Program-made: the position numbers and the translations under genes
NCBI GenBank assembly: GCA_019426215.1
Contig: CM033403.1
Coordinates: 1,865,001 to 1,929,000 of the forward strand
Direction: 5' to 3'
Source: Buddleja alternifolia
Taxonomy: Eukaryota; Streptophyta; Magnoliopsida; Lamiales; Scrophulariaceae
DNA length: 64,000 nt
Notes under the pieces: model-generated
Seen by the model: only the letters and a program-made list of their open reading frames with translations
Database searches by the model: none
What the model was told of the DNA's origin: nothing
Shown: positions 43,839-55,531 of the stretch, piece after piece
How positions within the stretch are numbered: position 1 is the first letter of the stretch
How the letters are laid out: each line of letters starts with the position of its first letter

Positions 43839-45503
43839 TATTGGTCCCAAGTGGCATACGAAAGGGTCTAGAAGGGTGGGGGGGTTTAATAGACCCTGAA
43901 GTCTTTTTCGACTTCAAAAGTTTTCGTACTAAAAGATTTTTGGACGCTTGAAGTGTCTAACACTTGACTTAAGCGTTCACTTTGAGATATAGACGCTTGG
44001 GTTAAGCGTCTGATGAAGACTGTTTTTAGAAAATTAACTTAGACTTCAAGATGTGAATACTTTAACTGAGTGGGTTTGAGCGTTCACTTCTTTGATCAGT
44101 GTTAGCACAGCGGAATGATTTTTGTAGTCTTCTATTAAAAGCTTTAGCATCACAAGAAGTTTCTTAGTTGCTTAGCATTTGATTGTGTTTTACTTAATCA
44201 ATTTATGCAATGATATGATAGATAAAAGAATTGACTGAAAAGTAAATGACACAATATTTGTAAGGTTCGTTGGGTGGTGTAATCCCAACTACGTCCTTCT
44301 TCTCCTCGAACACTTGGAGGCAATCCACTAAAATGATTCTCAAAGAATCACACAGAATCTTCTACAAATTAGGGAGAGATGGATGTCGATGACTTGAGCT
44401 CCTTGATCACACAAATTTCTACTCCAAATCACTTCAATCTCCTTGCTTCTTTTACCCAGAAATATGGCAAGTATCCAACTTCGACTTCACACAGATAGCG
44501 AGGCTTGGATGGGGTTTTCTAAAATGGTTTGTTTGATTTTGATTAAGTTCAAACAACTGGAATATCTCAGTAGTAGTGTAGTTTCTTCAAAAAGAATGTT
44601 TGAGATATTGGGTTGACTGTCTCAGCATTTGATGAAAAGCAAAGAGAATATTTTTTTGAGTATTCTGGCTTTTCTGAGAGTTTAAGGAATGAGACTTCAA
44701 TGCAACAGCAATTTAGCTTGATAATTGTTCTATGTTTGACTTGTTGTTGAAGTTCTATTTATAGGCATTCTTGGAAAAAGTGTCCGTTTGACTCATGCAA
44801 GGGCGCGTGTCTCTCACTTTCGCGAGTGAACAACTTTTGTCCTTTTTCCTGAAAATCTGCTGCACAAAAGTTGGTGCTGCAGTCTTTGAATTGTTGACAG
44901 TCCAATAGGGTGGCTTCTCCGTACGTCTGAAAGTGCTTATCACATTTAATGCTCTTATCAGCATTTAATGCATTTGAATTAAATGTCCGTTGGCATTTAA
45001 TGCACTGAGAATATTTGCATTAAACTCCTTTCGATTTGATGCTTCAGGAGAATGTTTGTCATTTGATAGACGCTTCATTCATGAGCTGAAAGTTCCATTT
45101 AATCTGGAGGACTATTTAATGTTTAGACGCTTGAAAAAGTCTTCAGACTTTATTTAGAAGTGTAGACGCTTGAGACTTCAGTCTTCGTTATTTGACACCT
45201 CACTCAGAACATGTCAGGCGCTTAGAGTGAACTTCTTCAAACTTCATTCACTATTGATTTCTTTGACGCTTGGAGTCTTCAAATTTCGTAGCCTTGATAA
45301 GCACACTCAGAAAGTATCAAACGCTTAATCGAACCGACTTCTTGATCTAAGAGTGTCAAAAGTAAAAGATAAAATAAAGCCTATACATTTCTAATGTTCA
45401 AATGCTTATACAAGTATCTATGAAATTTAACCATACATAACTTTGGGGTCTAACAAGATTCCTAATTGTCATCATCAAAACATCTAACATGAAATTCCTA
45501 ACA
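43839..45503 (-). repeat. 3' LTR of element B
   Basis: 1665 bp. Compared with the right copy it lacks a 16-bp piece near GGACGCTTGA and shows a few percent single-base differences by eye. Words of the type GACGCTTG and AAGCGTC are frequent. Confidence 0.92.
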
Positions 45504-45956
45504 ATTTCCCCTTTTTTGATGATGGCAATACTTACTCTTTTATAGTTCAAGAGTTAGACAGCCAAAAGTAAAAGTTAGCTTTGATTAGATAACGTTAGTT
45601 AAAGTTAGTTACGCTTCAACGAGATGTTTCAGCTGAAAAAAAATGCATTTATATATATATTAGTGATTACAAACATTTTTACAACTGAACAAATAAAGAT
45701 ATAAGAGATAAGAATATAGATAATGCAAATTCAAAGCTTTAACGTCTTGGTCTAACTTTGTATTGCTTGGGCATTTCAGCTCGGATAGCTTCAGTCAGAT
45801 TGTCTTCCAAGGTCATCATTGCTTCATGATCTTTGTTGATTATAAGCTTATTTTCTTCTTTCTGTCTCTTCTTGATTGTCCCAATCAGTTGGGTAAATAC
45901 CCATATACCTTAGGCAAATTCAAAAAGCTTGAATAAAGTCAGTCATCTTCCTCTCT

Positions 45957-48900
45957 TCAGCTAAGATTCTTGGATCTGTAGGTTCTGGAATAGATGGTCT
46001 TTGTAGGTATTGGTAGATTTGGATATAGTGCTCTTGGAGGTTCCCTTAGTGTACTACTAGGCGCTCCAGAGGTACTTACTTTCAAAGCAGTTATCCAAGA
46101 TGGGAGACTAAGCGCAGAAGGAGAAGGAAAAACTTGACGCTTAGGAAACGGAGGCTCTTGAGCTCTTGAACTAGACGCTTTCCTCTTTTCTCCTTTCTTC
46201 TTCTCTTCCCCCTTATTGCCATCATCAGTCTTTAGGAAATGATGTGTGAGTAAGCTGACCTGATGAGCAATCTGAGACATAGAATCTGTGATGTCGTCCA
46301 GACGTTTGTCGAAATGTTCCTGCAAGGCGAGAAGATTGGCGCTGGTAGCATCATTCAGAGAAGTCTCAAGGGTTTCTAGGCGCTTTTCAAGCTCTTCTTT
46401 CATGGCAAGTTGGTTTGCTTGAGTGGCATCATGCATTTCTTGAAAGTCTTGTTTGCACTCACCAACAGCCGCTTGAGCTGAACTACGCATATGAGCAATT
46501 TGAGCGCTCATAACGTGAGTCTCAATCTTTGCCAAATCGTCTTTAATCCAGTGAAGAGATTCTTCGTTCTGAGTAGCATGAGCACTGATACTCTCCAAAA
46601 CGGATTTGAGCAAAGGACCAAAAGATTGACTCTCATCGAGATGAACCGCTTGAGGAGCCGGTCGCTTGAACCTGGATGAGTGTTTGAGAGAGTCAATGGG
46701 AACTTGATATGCGGGATCAAAGACAGTACCTCGAATGTCAAGAGAAAGATCCTCAGGAATATCATCAGTAACGGGTTCAGGAGCGTCAGGAATATCCTCT
46801 GGTTGAGACGCTTGAACGAGTTCTTCAGCAGACGCTGGAATACTTGTAACTGCAGACGTGAACGCTTCAGCTGACTTAGCAGGTGCTTCCTCAAGCGCTG
46901 ACTCAGGTTGACAAAAGTCATCGAATTGGAAGTTCCAGTTTTCTAAATTGGCATAAGAGGTGGACGAAGCTTCCAAAAGTTCAGTGAGTCTGGTTCGAGA
47001 TATACAAGTACCGGAAATGAATGTGCGAAGGGGACTATCAATGGCCCTGATGTGCATTGGACCAATGATATCTAGCACATGATTCAGAAAGACTTTGGAC
47101 GGCGCTTGACAGATGGAAAAGATTGAATCTGGGCAGTAATGTCTGGAAAATCCAATCAAGCAGTCTGAGGGAAGAGACGTAAGACGCTGATTCTCAGGTA
47201 CACAATCAGCATTGTACTCTTCTACGTATGGATATATTGCTTGAGCCAGCTCTTGATTCCTTTCAAGCAGGGAGAGGACAAACTCATAATGACCGAGTAC
47301 CTCGCCGCGGATAGAAGGGAGTAGTGGATATCCTTTAAATGAATTGATTACTGAGCCGTTCCAAGATCTGAGATTGGCAGTGAAGATTTTATCGAACAGA
47401 GATATGGGAGTCAAAATCTTCACCATCAGATTGAAATTCTCCTCGTAGTGGCTCGGAGTAAAATTTAAGCACGATACAAAAGAGGTACCGCTGGAAGATG
47501 CTTGAGCGTTGAACAGAAGAGGAGAAGTGGATAATCTGTGAAGCTCTTGACGCAGACACTGCTCAATTTGATGTCTAACGATTGGAAGCTTTAGAACAGG
47601 TCCAACTCTCTGTTGACGCTTCTTGAGGCAATACTTGGCAAACTGACGCTTCTTGTCATGCATGCCGATGCCAAAAAGATGGGGAGCTTGGACTAACTTT
47701 GAGAAAGTATATTTGTTGCCCAGATACGCTTCAACCCAGTTAACATCATTCATGCAGTAGTCTGTTCCCGCATTGACCATAGCACGAATGCCTTCATGAT
47801 GAATATCTCTGATAGATTCAAAGCGATATCTATCAGGCTGATAGTTGGCATTCCAGACGCTGTCAAAAAATGCATCGGCTTTAGTCTGAATCAAATCTGT
47901 CAATGATTCGAGACGCTCACCGGCATGAACTGCTTTATTTTTCCACAGGCGAAGTGGATTGACTGAAGATAGATTTTCAACACTATGAGCAGTCTGAGGA
48001 AAGTGTGTGTAGCCTTCTCTGTTCAAGACTGACTTTGATGGATTGAGAAAGCTCGGACGAAGAGGCTCATACACATGAATGTTGTAATCCCTTAAAGCGA
48101 AACCGGTTGGTTTGCTGTGGCCATAATCTAGATAGTAGGCCAGATCCACGTCACATCTAGGAGTTCTTCCTCCTTGTCTGTCTTGTTGGAGAATAACGGA
48201 AGATGGTATTTAGCCAGGGGTCTTTCCAAGTTGAGTGGCCAGATAATAATTCCTCTCAATTTCTGTTAAAGCAGCGTTAAATACTGTATCCCTGATTTGA
48301 CGGTCAGTATTAATCAGTAGGGCAGTGTCATTCTCAGCAGCAATGTATCGTTCTTCATTGTATCCTGCAGGAATGAAATCTTCTTCGAGCGCTGGGGGCA
48401 TATAGTTGATTGAATGATCAATCGTCTTCAGCGTGTCGAGTTTGAAGAAGTGTCTAGGCACTGGAACGTCTTCAGCAACACTTTGACCTTCTGAGCGTGC
48501 CTCTGTTATAGCCTGAACAGGGATGGAAGTCTGAACCTCTGTAGTAGCAGGTTCCTCAGCTTCAATTGCAGCAACGTCTGCGGCAACATCTTTAGCAATA
48601 GTGACGACTTCTGTCATATCAACATCCAGGAGGACATCTGGTGACGCTTCAGCAGCGGCTGGAACTATAGCTGTAATACAAGAACTATCCTCTATAAGAG
48701 CAGGATCTTCTACAGATGTAGGAATAGAAATGTTGTGGGAAGAAATAAACTTACCCTGAGAACTTATCTCAATAGCAATACTTTGAGCGCTTGGCTCAAC
48801 AGAAACTTGAGCGCTTGGCTCATCAGCAACTTGAGCGCTTGGCTCAGCAGACTCAGGCTCTTCAAGAACAGGAGCAACTCGACGCTTGCTAGTCCTGGAA

Positions 48901-49928
48901 CGCTTGAAGATTTTCTTCACGTTGATTCCTTCAACGAGCTTAAGCGTTGGAGCGGGAGGATCAGCAGCTGGTTCTTCAAAGTCTATTTGTTTGATGATCC
49001 CTTCCAGCTTCCTCCTCTTGAGAGGTAACTTGTCCTTGGCATCCTCATCGGTTTCCTCATCGTCCTTTTGAGGAGAATGAACAAATTGAGCCTTGGGCTT
49101 TCTGGGAGCCCTCTTCTTTGTTGCAGCCGGACGCTTCACGGCTTCTTCTGGCACTGGACGCTCCGCTTTCTCATCGGACGCTTGACGTACTTCCAGACGC
49201 TCAGAAAGTGGTTTAGCAGCACCACCAATTTTGGGAGGATTAAAGAGATTGTTCAGAATCCTTTTTCCCAGCAACTTTGACTTATTCAACGGAGGTCCAG
49301 ACGAGTATACACACTTTGATTTGTACAATAGGTTGCTTAGAACGAGTCCATAAGGTTTATTCGAGGCACTTAGACTGTCCCGAAACCTTCCAAAGATGTA
49401 CTCACTCCAGTTGATTTTGATGTTGAGGAGTATAGCAGTCATCATCTGAAATTGTACTGGGTTCACCTTATCAAAGGTTCCCACTCGGCATTTTATGATC
49501 TTGCTGTAGAAATCAGCTAACAGCTGATATTTGGATACCAGTTCTTTCTTTTCAAAGTACTGAGTGTAGGGTACATCATCGTTTGCACTCATGGTTGTCC
49601 ATGCTTCTCTGATTTGTTTTAGAGTAACACAATCCAATGCCTCACCCTCATTTGGAAGATTGAAGTTCTTGGCAATGGTGGAAGCAGATAAGAGAAATTC
49701 CTTTGGAGACTCCTTCTTGGATAAAGAAATTAGACAAGAGATAGACTTCTTGTCCTCTGAAAGTTTAGCAGTCTTCCAAAAGATATCGACTTCAGTAGGA
49801 AACATATATGAGTATTGGGTCAAGAACGGTTTGAGCCCAGCTTTGACGACCATGTCCATCATGTCTGTTAGGTTGATCTGAGGTTGTTCATAGAGAAATT
49901 TCCAGTCGACAACAAGGCCTTCAGTCAC
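45957..49928 (-). CDS. Long downstream ORF of element B (about 1322 codons, one in-frame stop)
   Basis: Two frames, 49928-48213 (572 codons) and 48209-45957 (750 codons), lie in the same phase and are separated by a single TAA at 48210-48212. The start is uncertain: the frame is open upstream to a TAA near 50094 without an ATG, and the codon at 49928 is GTG. The first part is globular (WSEYIFGRF, KPYGLVLSNLL), resembling the family often labelled putative plant transposon protein. A basic segment (KRPAATKKRAPRKPK) and repeats of EPSAQV follow. The second part has a globular region with IIGPMHIRAIDS, an acidic linker, a coiled coil (about LAMKEELEKRLETLETSL through MSQIAHQVSLL) and a basic tail (EEKKKGEKRKASSSR). 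I see no signal peptide or membrane segment, unlike a classical envelope. A decayed relative is present in B'. Function unknown. Confidence 0.8.
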
Positions 49929-50823
49929 CTTGATGGTAAGTTCAGCAGAAGTAGACGAAGATTTCTTTGGTGCTATTTTTAGTGAAAGAGATGAACTGAG
50001 ATTTTCTTTTGCTTTGAGAGAGAGAGAGAATAGATTTTGCAGATAGGTTTGAGTAAGAGTAAATGGTTTTTCTGCAGAAATTGTGTTTTAAATGACACAG
50101 TAAAGAATTTTTGAAACTTGTGTTCTCTAATCTCTGTAGGATTTAGACACGTGTAACGATTTTTGAATCTCAGCCATAAATTCATTAACTCGAATGTAAT
50201 AAAGAGCAGTTACATTTGGTAATTCTCATATATAAAGATTTGACATCCGAGTTAAAAATTATAAAACGTTTGGCATTTTCAGAGTATAACACACGCGCCT
50301 GTTTGTACACTGACACGTACACAAACACGTACTATCTCTGAACCGTCATTTTGAAAAAGAATCTTTTGATTACCCGCCAGTTTGATGTGATAGAAGCGTG
50401 CGAGTAGAGTACAAAATAGAGTTTTGAGTCTACCCACTACTTCGAAAAAAGTTTGTAAACTTTATGCATGGCTTGTAAAGAAAATATTTTTATATTAAGA
50501 GTTGATTGGAATAGTTTCAACGCTTAACTTGATACCATTGTTTGGTATTCATTATAACTGTTGTAATATAGACGCTTAAAGTCAAAGCCCTTTTTATGTT
50601 TGAGCGTCCAATATTTTATGCAAAAATAATACTGAGCGTTGATGATCATGCATCTGAAAATTTTGATCATTGACGCTTACAGTTATGTTCAAGTACAATT
50701 TTAAGGTTCCCCCTAAAGTTGATAACTTGTACCATTTGTTTTGTTTTTCAAAGAAAGCTTTTAGACATAAATCAAGTGGATTCCCCCTAAATTATATGTC
50801 TAATAAAGTATGATGCTTGATGA
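49929..50823 (-). other. Spacer between pol and the downstream ORF of element B
   Basis: About 0.9 kb. 50094-49929 is open in phase with the ORF but lacks an ATG. The remainder has stops in all frames and several AAGCGT words. In Sireviruses the extra ORF may be reached by readthrough or splicing; the length here favours a separate or spliced message, which is inference. Confidence 0.5.
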
Positions 50824-53382
50824 TTAAGCGTTTAAATTAATCATACCTAGTTCACTTCTCAAAGTGAGAAAACGTTGTTCATTGAGTGCTTTGGTGAAGA
50901 TATCTGCCAATTGTTTGTCAGTTCCAATAAAGTGCATGGAGATATCTTTCTTTTGAACGTGGTCACGAAGGAAATGGTATCTAATGTCAATGTGTTTGGT
51001 TCTGGAATGAAGAACAGGGTTTTGAGTCATGGCTAGAGCGCTTTGGTTATCACAATGAATAGGGGTTGGACCTAGGATTATTCCATAATCTCTAAGTTGT
51101 TGCCTCATCCATAATACTTGTGCACAACAACTTCCTGCAGCTACATACTCAGCTTCGGCTGTAGAGGTAGCTATGGATTGTTGTTTCTTGCTATGCCATG
51201 AAACTAACCTATCACCTAGAAATTGATAAGTACCACTAGTGCTTTTACGATCTATTTTGCAACCTGCAAAATCTGCATCTGAGTAACCAATTAGTTCAAA
51301 AGGAGAATCCCTAGGATACCATAAGCTCACATTCTGTGTGCCTTTTAGGTATTTAAGGATCTTCTTGGCAGCAATTAAGTGTGACTCTTTAGGATCAGCT
51401 TGAAATCGTGCACACATGCATACCGAAAACATAATATCAGGTCTACTGGCAGTAAGATAAAGAAGTGATCCAATGATACCTCTATAATTAGTGATATCAA
51501 CTTTCTTTCCACTTTCATCTTTATCTAACTTAAGCGTTTGGCTCATTGGAATTTTTTAATATGATGCATTTTCCATACCAAATTTCTTAATCATGTCTCT
51601 TGTATATTTAGCTTGGTTAATAAATATGCCATTAGGGAGTTATTTAACTTGTAGTCCTAAGAAGAAAGTTAATTCACCCATCATGCTCATTTCAAATTGT
51701 TCTTGCATCATTTTCGAAAATTTCTCACACAGACGCTTGTTAGTAGAACCAAATATAATATCATCAACGTAAATTTGGACTAAGAGAATATCTTCATTAT
51801 TGGTAATTTTAAATAACGTTGTGTCAACGCTGCCTTTTGAAAAGCCTTTACCAATAAGAAAGATAGAGAGAGTGTCATACCATGCTCGGGGTGCTTGCTT
51901 AAGCCCGTAAAGTGCTTTTTCTAGCGTGTAAACCATACCCTTACCATGATTGTTGATGAATACTGGTGGTTGCTCCACATACACTTCTTCTTGGATTTTA
52001 CCATTCAGGAAGGCACTCTTCACGTCCATTTGCTACACCATGAACTTGTTGAACGCTGCATACGCTAGAAACATACGGATTGCTTCAAGATGAGCGACAG
52101 GAGCGTATGTCTCATCAAAGTCAATAACCTCCTCTTGGCAATATCCTTGAGCTACGAGTCTGACCTTGTTTCTGATAACAGTGCCATTCTAATCCATCTT
52201 GTTTCTATAAACCCATCTAGTTCCAATAACTCCTTGGTGAGTTGGTCTTGGTACTAGCATCCAAACCTTATTTCGTTCAAACTGATTAAGCTCTTCTTGC
52301 ATAGCTTCAATCCAACTTGGATTGCTTAGTGCTTCATCCACTTTCTTAGGTTCCATTTGAGATAGAAAGCTTACGAACATAGCCTCATTGAACGTAGCGG
52401 CTCTAGTCCTAACAGGTGCTTCAATATCTCCAATAATTTGCTCAGGTGGGTGATCACGCAGCCATAATCTGTCTGGTTGGTAGGGGTTAAGAGGTTGAAC
52501 AGGCGCTTGAGGAACATACGCTTGACTACCTTCTTGCGTAGGCACTCAAAGTTCACAATTCCTTGTGTGCTCTTGATGATCATTCTCTTCATGATCATCA
52601 GCATTTCTTACAAGATTATCTAGAGTAATCTCACGAGTAATCTTAGGAGGTGGCACTGAGATCTCATTATCGTTGTCAGTATCTTCATCAATAGTAATCT
52701 TAGACGCTTGATGACATAGATCTTCAACTCCTACATCATTTAAATTAACCCTACTCGGTTCTTGGTTAGCATCATCAAAAACAACACGAATAGATTCCTC
52801 AACCTTTGATTTGATCTTATTGAGAATGCAAAAATTCTTTTCATTCTTGGCGTAGCCTAAAAAGATTCCCTCATCCGCTTTAGGATCAAAAGTCTTTAGG
52901 CTTTGGGATCCATTATTATGGATAAAACATTTAGAACCAAAGACGTGAAAATATGAAACATTTGGCTTACGTCCCTTCCACAATTCATATGGAGTTTTCC
53001 CATGCTATTTGTTGATCTTGCAGCGGTTTTGAGTGTAACAGGCAGTGTTGATCACTTCGGCCCAAAATCTAGGAGCGAGCTTGAATTCTGCTAACATAGT
53101 CCAAGCGGCTTCCTTAAGCGTTCGATTCCGGCGCCCAGCAACACCATTTTGTTGGGGAGTTCTGGGAGCTGAATACTCATGATGTATTCCATTTTCTGCA
53201 CAAAACTTCTCAACAATCTTGTTAGAAAACTCAGTACCGTGATCGCTTCTTATTCTTGCAACCTTAAGATTTTTCAATGTTTGAAGTTGCCGAATAAGCG
53301 TTGTTAACTTGTCACATGTTTCATCTTTGGATGAAAGAAATTCCACCCAAGTAAATCTAGAGAAATCACTTGTTGGTTCCAA
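50824..53382 (-). pseudogene. Element B pol remnant: integrase C-half, reverse transcriptase, RNase H
   Basis: 53382-53005: integrase from SDFSRFTWVEFLS, with IRSDHGTEFSN and TPQQNGVAGRRNRTL, where the catalytic Glu (usually VAERRNR) is Gly. 52983-52189: integrase C-terminus and RT start (PSWIEAMQEELNQF, GTRWVYRNKMD). 52029-51640: RT core (MDVKSAFLNGKIQEEVYV, LYGLKQAPRAWY, active site YVDD intact). 51546-50824: RNase H (YSDADFAGCKIDRKSTSG, TSTAEAEYVAAGSC, CDNQSALAMTQNPVLHSRTKHIDIRYHF), intact to its stop. In-frame stops separate the parts, including one right before VPTQEGS and one after YRNKMD. The upstream integrase zinc domain, protease and gag are deleted. Confidence 0.92.
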
Positions 53383-53475
53383 GTGGCATACGAAAGGGTC
53401 TAGAAGGAGGGGGGGATTGAATAGACCCTGAAGTCTTTTTCGACTTCAAAAAGTTTCATACTAAAAGATTTTTGG
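53371..53475 (-). repeat. Extra LTR-end stub fused to integrase in element B
   Basis: 105 bp matching the terminal part of the B LTR (TGTTGGTTCCAAGTGGCATACG through CTAAAAGATTTTTGG), lying between the primer-site region and the integrase frame. On the minus strand the LTR terminus ...ACCAACA is followed by AGTGATTTC of integrase, where the normal neighbour would be AGTGGTATC of the primer site. Confidence 0.88.
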
Positions 53476-53494
53476 TCCCAAGTTTCGTGCGAAA

Positions 53495-53507
53495 GGCTCT
53501 GATACCA
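53495..53507 (-). other. Initiator-Met primer-binding site of element B
   Basis: The minus strand reads TGGTATCAGAGCC, two bases inside the 5' LTR. Confidence 0.92.
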
Positions 53508-53509
53508 CT

Positions 53510-55190
53510 TGTTGGTCCCAAGTGGCATACGAAAGGGTCTAGAAGGGGGGGGGGGTTGAATAGACCCTGAAGTCTTTTTCGACTTCAAAAAGTTTCATAC
53601 TAAAAGATTTTTGGACGCTTGAAAAGGTAGACGCTTGAAGTGTCTAACGCTTGACTTAAGCGTTCACTTTGAGATATAGACGCTTGGGTTAAGCGTCTGA
53701 TGAAGACTGATTTTAGAAAGTTAACTTAGACTTCAAGATGTGAATACTTTAATCGAGTGGGTTTGAGCGTTCACTTCTTTGATCAGTGTTAGCACAGCGG
53801 AATAATTTTTATAGTCTTCTTTTAAAAGCTTTAGCGTCACAAGAAGTTTCTTAGTTGCTTAGCGTTTGATTGTGTTTTACTTCTTCAATTTATGCAATGA
53901 TATGATAGATAAAAGAATTGACTGAAAAGTAAATGACACAATATTTGTAAGGTTCGTTGGGTGGTGTAATCCCAACTACGTCCTTCTTCTCCTCGAACAC
54001 TTGGAGGCAATCCACTAAAATGATTCTCAAAGAATCACACAGAATCTTTTACAAATTAGGGAGAGATGGATGTCGATGACTTGAGCTCCTTGATAACACA
54101 GATTTCTACTCCAAATCACTTCAATCCCCTTGCTTCTTTCACCCAGAAATATGGCAAGTATCCAACTTCGACTTCACACAGATCGCGAGGCTTGGATGGG
54201 GTTTTCTAAAACGGTTTGTTTGATTTTGATTAAGTTCAAACAACTGGAATATCTCAGTAGTAGTGTAGTTTCTTCAAAAAGAATGTTTGAGATATTGGGT
54301 TGACTGTCTCAGGATTTGATGAAAAGCAAAGAGAATATTTTCTTGAGTATTCTGGCTTTTCTGAGAGTTTAAGGAATGAGACTTCCATGCAACATCAATT
54401 TGGCTTGATAATTGTTCTATGTTTGGCTTGTTGTTGAAGTTCTATTTATAGGCATTCTTGGAAAAAGTGTCCGTTTGACTCATGCAAGGGCGCGTGTCTC
54501 TCACTTTCGCGAGTGAACAACTTTTGTCCTTTTTCCTGAAAATCTGCTGCACAAAAGTTGGTGCTGTAGTCTTTGAATTGTTGACAGTCCAATAGGGTGG
54601 CTTCTCCGTACGTCTGAAAGTGCTTATCACATTTAATGCTCTTATCAGCATTTAATGCATTTGAATTAAATGTCCGTTGGCATTTAATGCATTGAGAATA
54701 TTTGCATTAAACTCTTTTCGATTTGACGCTTCAGGAGAATGTTTGTCATTTGATAGACGCTTCATTCGTGAGCTGAAAGTTCCATTTAATCTGGAGGACT
54801 ATTTAATGTTTAGACGCTTGAAAAAGTCTTCAGACTTTATTTAGAAGTGTAGACGCTTGAGACTTTAGTCTTCGTTACTTGACACCTCATTCAGAACATG
54901 TCAGGCGCTTAGAGTGAACTTCTTCAAACTTCATTCACTATTAATTTCTTGGACGCTTGGAGTCTTCAGATTTCGCAGCCTTGATAAGCTCACTCAGAAA
55001 GTATCAAACGCTTAATCTAACCGACTTCTTGATCTAAGAGTGTCAAACGTAAAAGATAAAATAAAGCCTATACATTTCTAATGTTCAAATGCTTATACAA
55101 GTATCTATGAAATTTAAGCATACATAACTTTGGGGTCTAACAAGATTCCTAATTGTCATCATCAAAACATCTAACATGAAATTTCTAACA
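53510..55190 (-). repeat. 5' LTR of element B
   Basis: 1681 bp from TGTTGGTCCC to TTTCTAACA, with an 11-base G-run at 53545-53555. Near-identical to 43839-45503. Confidence 0.92.
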
Positions 55191-55518
55191 AGATCTATTT
55201 CGTTGACTGGTACCAATAACGAAGTAGGTGGTGACTTGAACGAGGTGCGAATACATCTTAGAGGTGTGACGTTTGGAGCACTAACCACGGGGGATACGAT
55301 TGACGGGCGATTTCCTCCAAGAAATCATGTGGACTTGCACCACAGGGTTGAAAAGATCCGAATCATTGCTGTGAGAATTTAATCGAAAGGTAAAAATTCT
55401 TGTAACCTTCTTTATAGCATAATCGAGCACACCATTATTCCTGTTTTGGGTGGTTGTACATTTGTATTTTAATTTACGCTTCCACGAGCCACCCGGGGAA
55501 TAAAACCCAACCCAACAG

Positions 55519-55531
55519 TGGTATCAGAGCC
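55519..55531 (+). other. Initiator-Met primer-binding site of element C
   Basis: TGGTATCAGAGCC, one base after the LTR end, plus orientation. Confidence 0.92.

Larger units (their letters stand above)
43839..55190 (-). mobile_element. Sirevirus-like Copia element B, 11.35 kb, both LTRs present
   Basis: LTRs at 43839-45503 and 53510-55190, target duplication AGATC at 43834-43838 and 55191-55195, initiator-Met primer site at 53495-53507, purine tract beside the left LTR. The minus strand carries a pol remnant (53382-50824) and then a long additional ORF (49928-45957). That arrangement, with long LTRs, is that of Sireviruses. Gag, protease and most of the integrase N-terminus are absent: the primer site is followed by a stub of LTR sequence fused to mid-integrase. 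The first LTR base pair is TA instead of TG at 43839-43840. With gag missing and pol carrying several stops, it cannot move alone. Confidence 0.92.
42064..55517 (+). mobile_element. 5' LTR of Copia element C, split by element B
   Basis: Begins TGTTAGAGTTTATGCCC at 42064 and ends AACCCAACCCAACA at 55517, directly before an initiator-Met primer site. It is interrupted at 43839-55190 by element B with AGATC on both sides. Without the insert the LTR is about 2.1 kb. Its start resembles LTR A2 read on the minus strand (TGTTAGAGTCTATGCCC), so families A and C are related. Several near-perfect inverted repeats lie in it, for example 43467-43493 (GGAGTC...GACTCC around AAGAATTAATTCTT). Confidence 0.85.

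Noticed and set aside
44755..44964. 69-codon minus frame repeated at 54442-54651
   Set aside because: Present in both LTRs of element B and, inverted, in solo LTR B2 region; LTR sequence rather than a gene.
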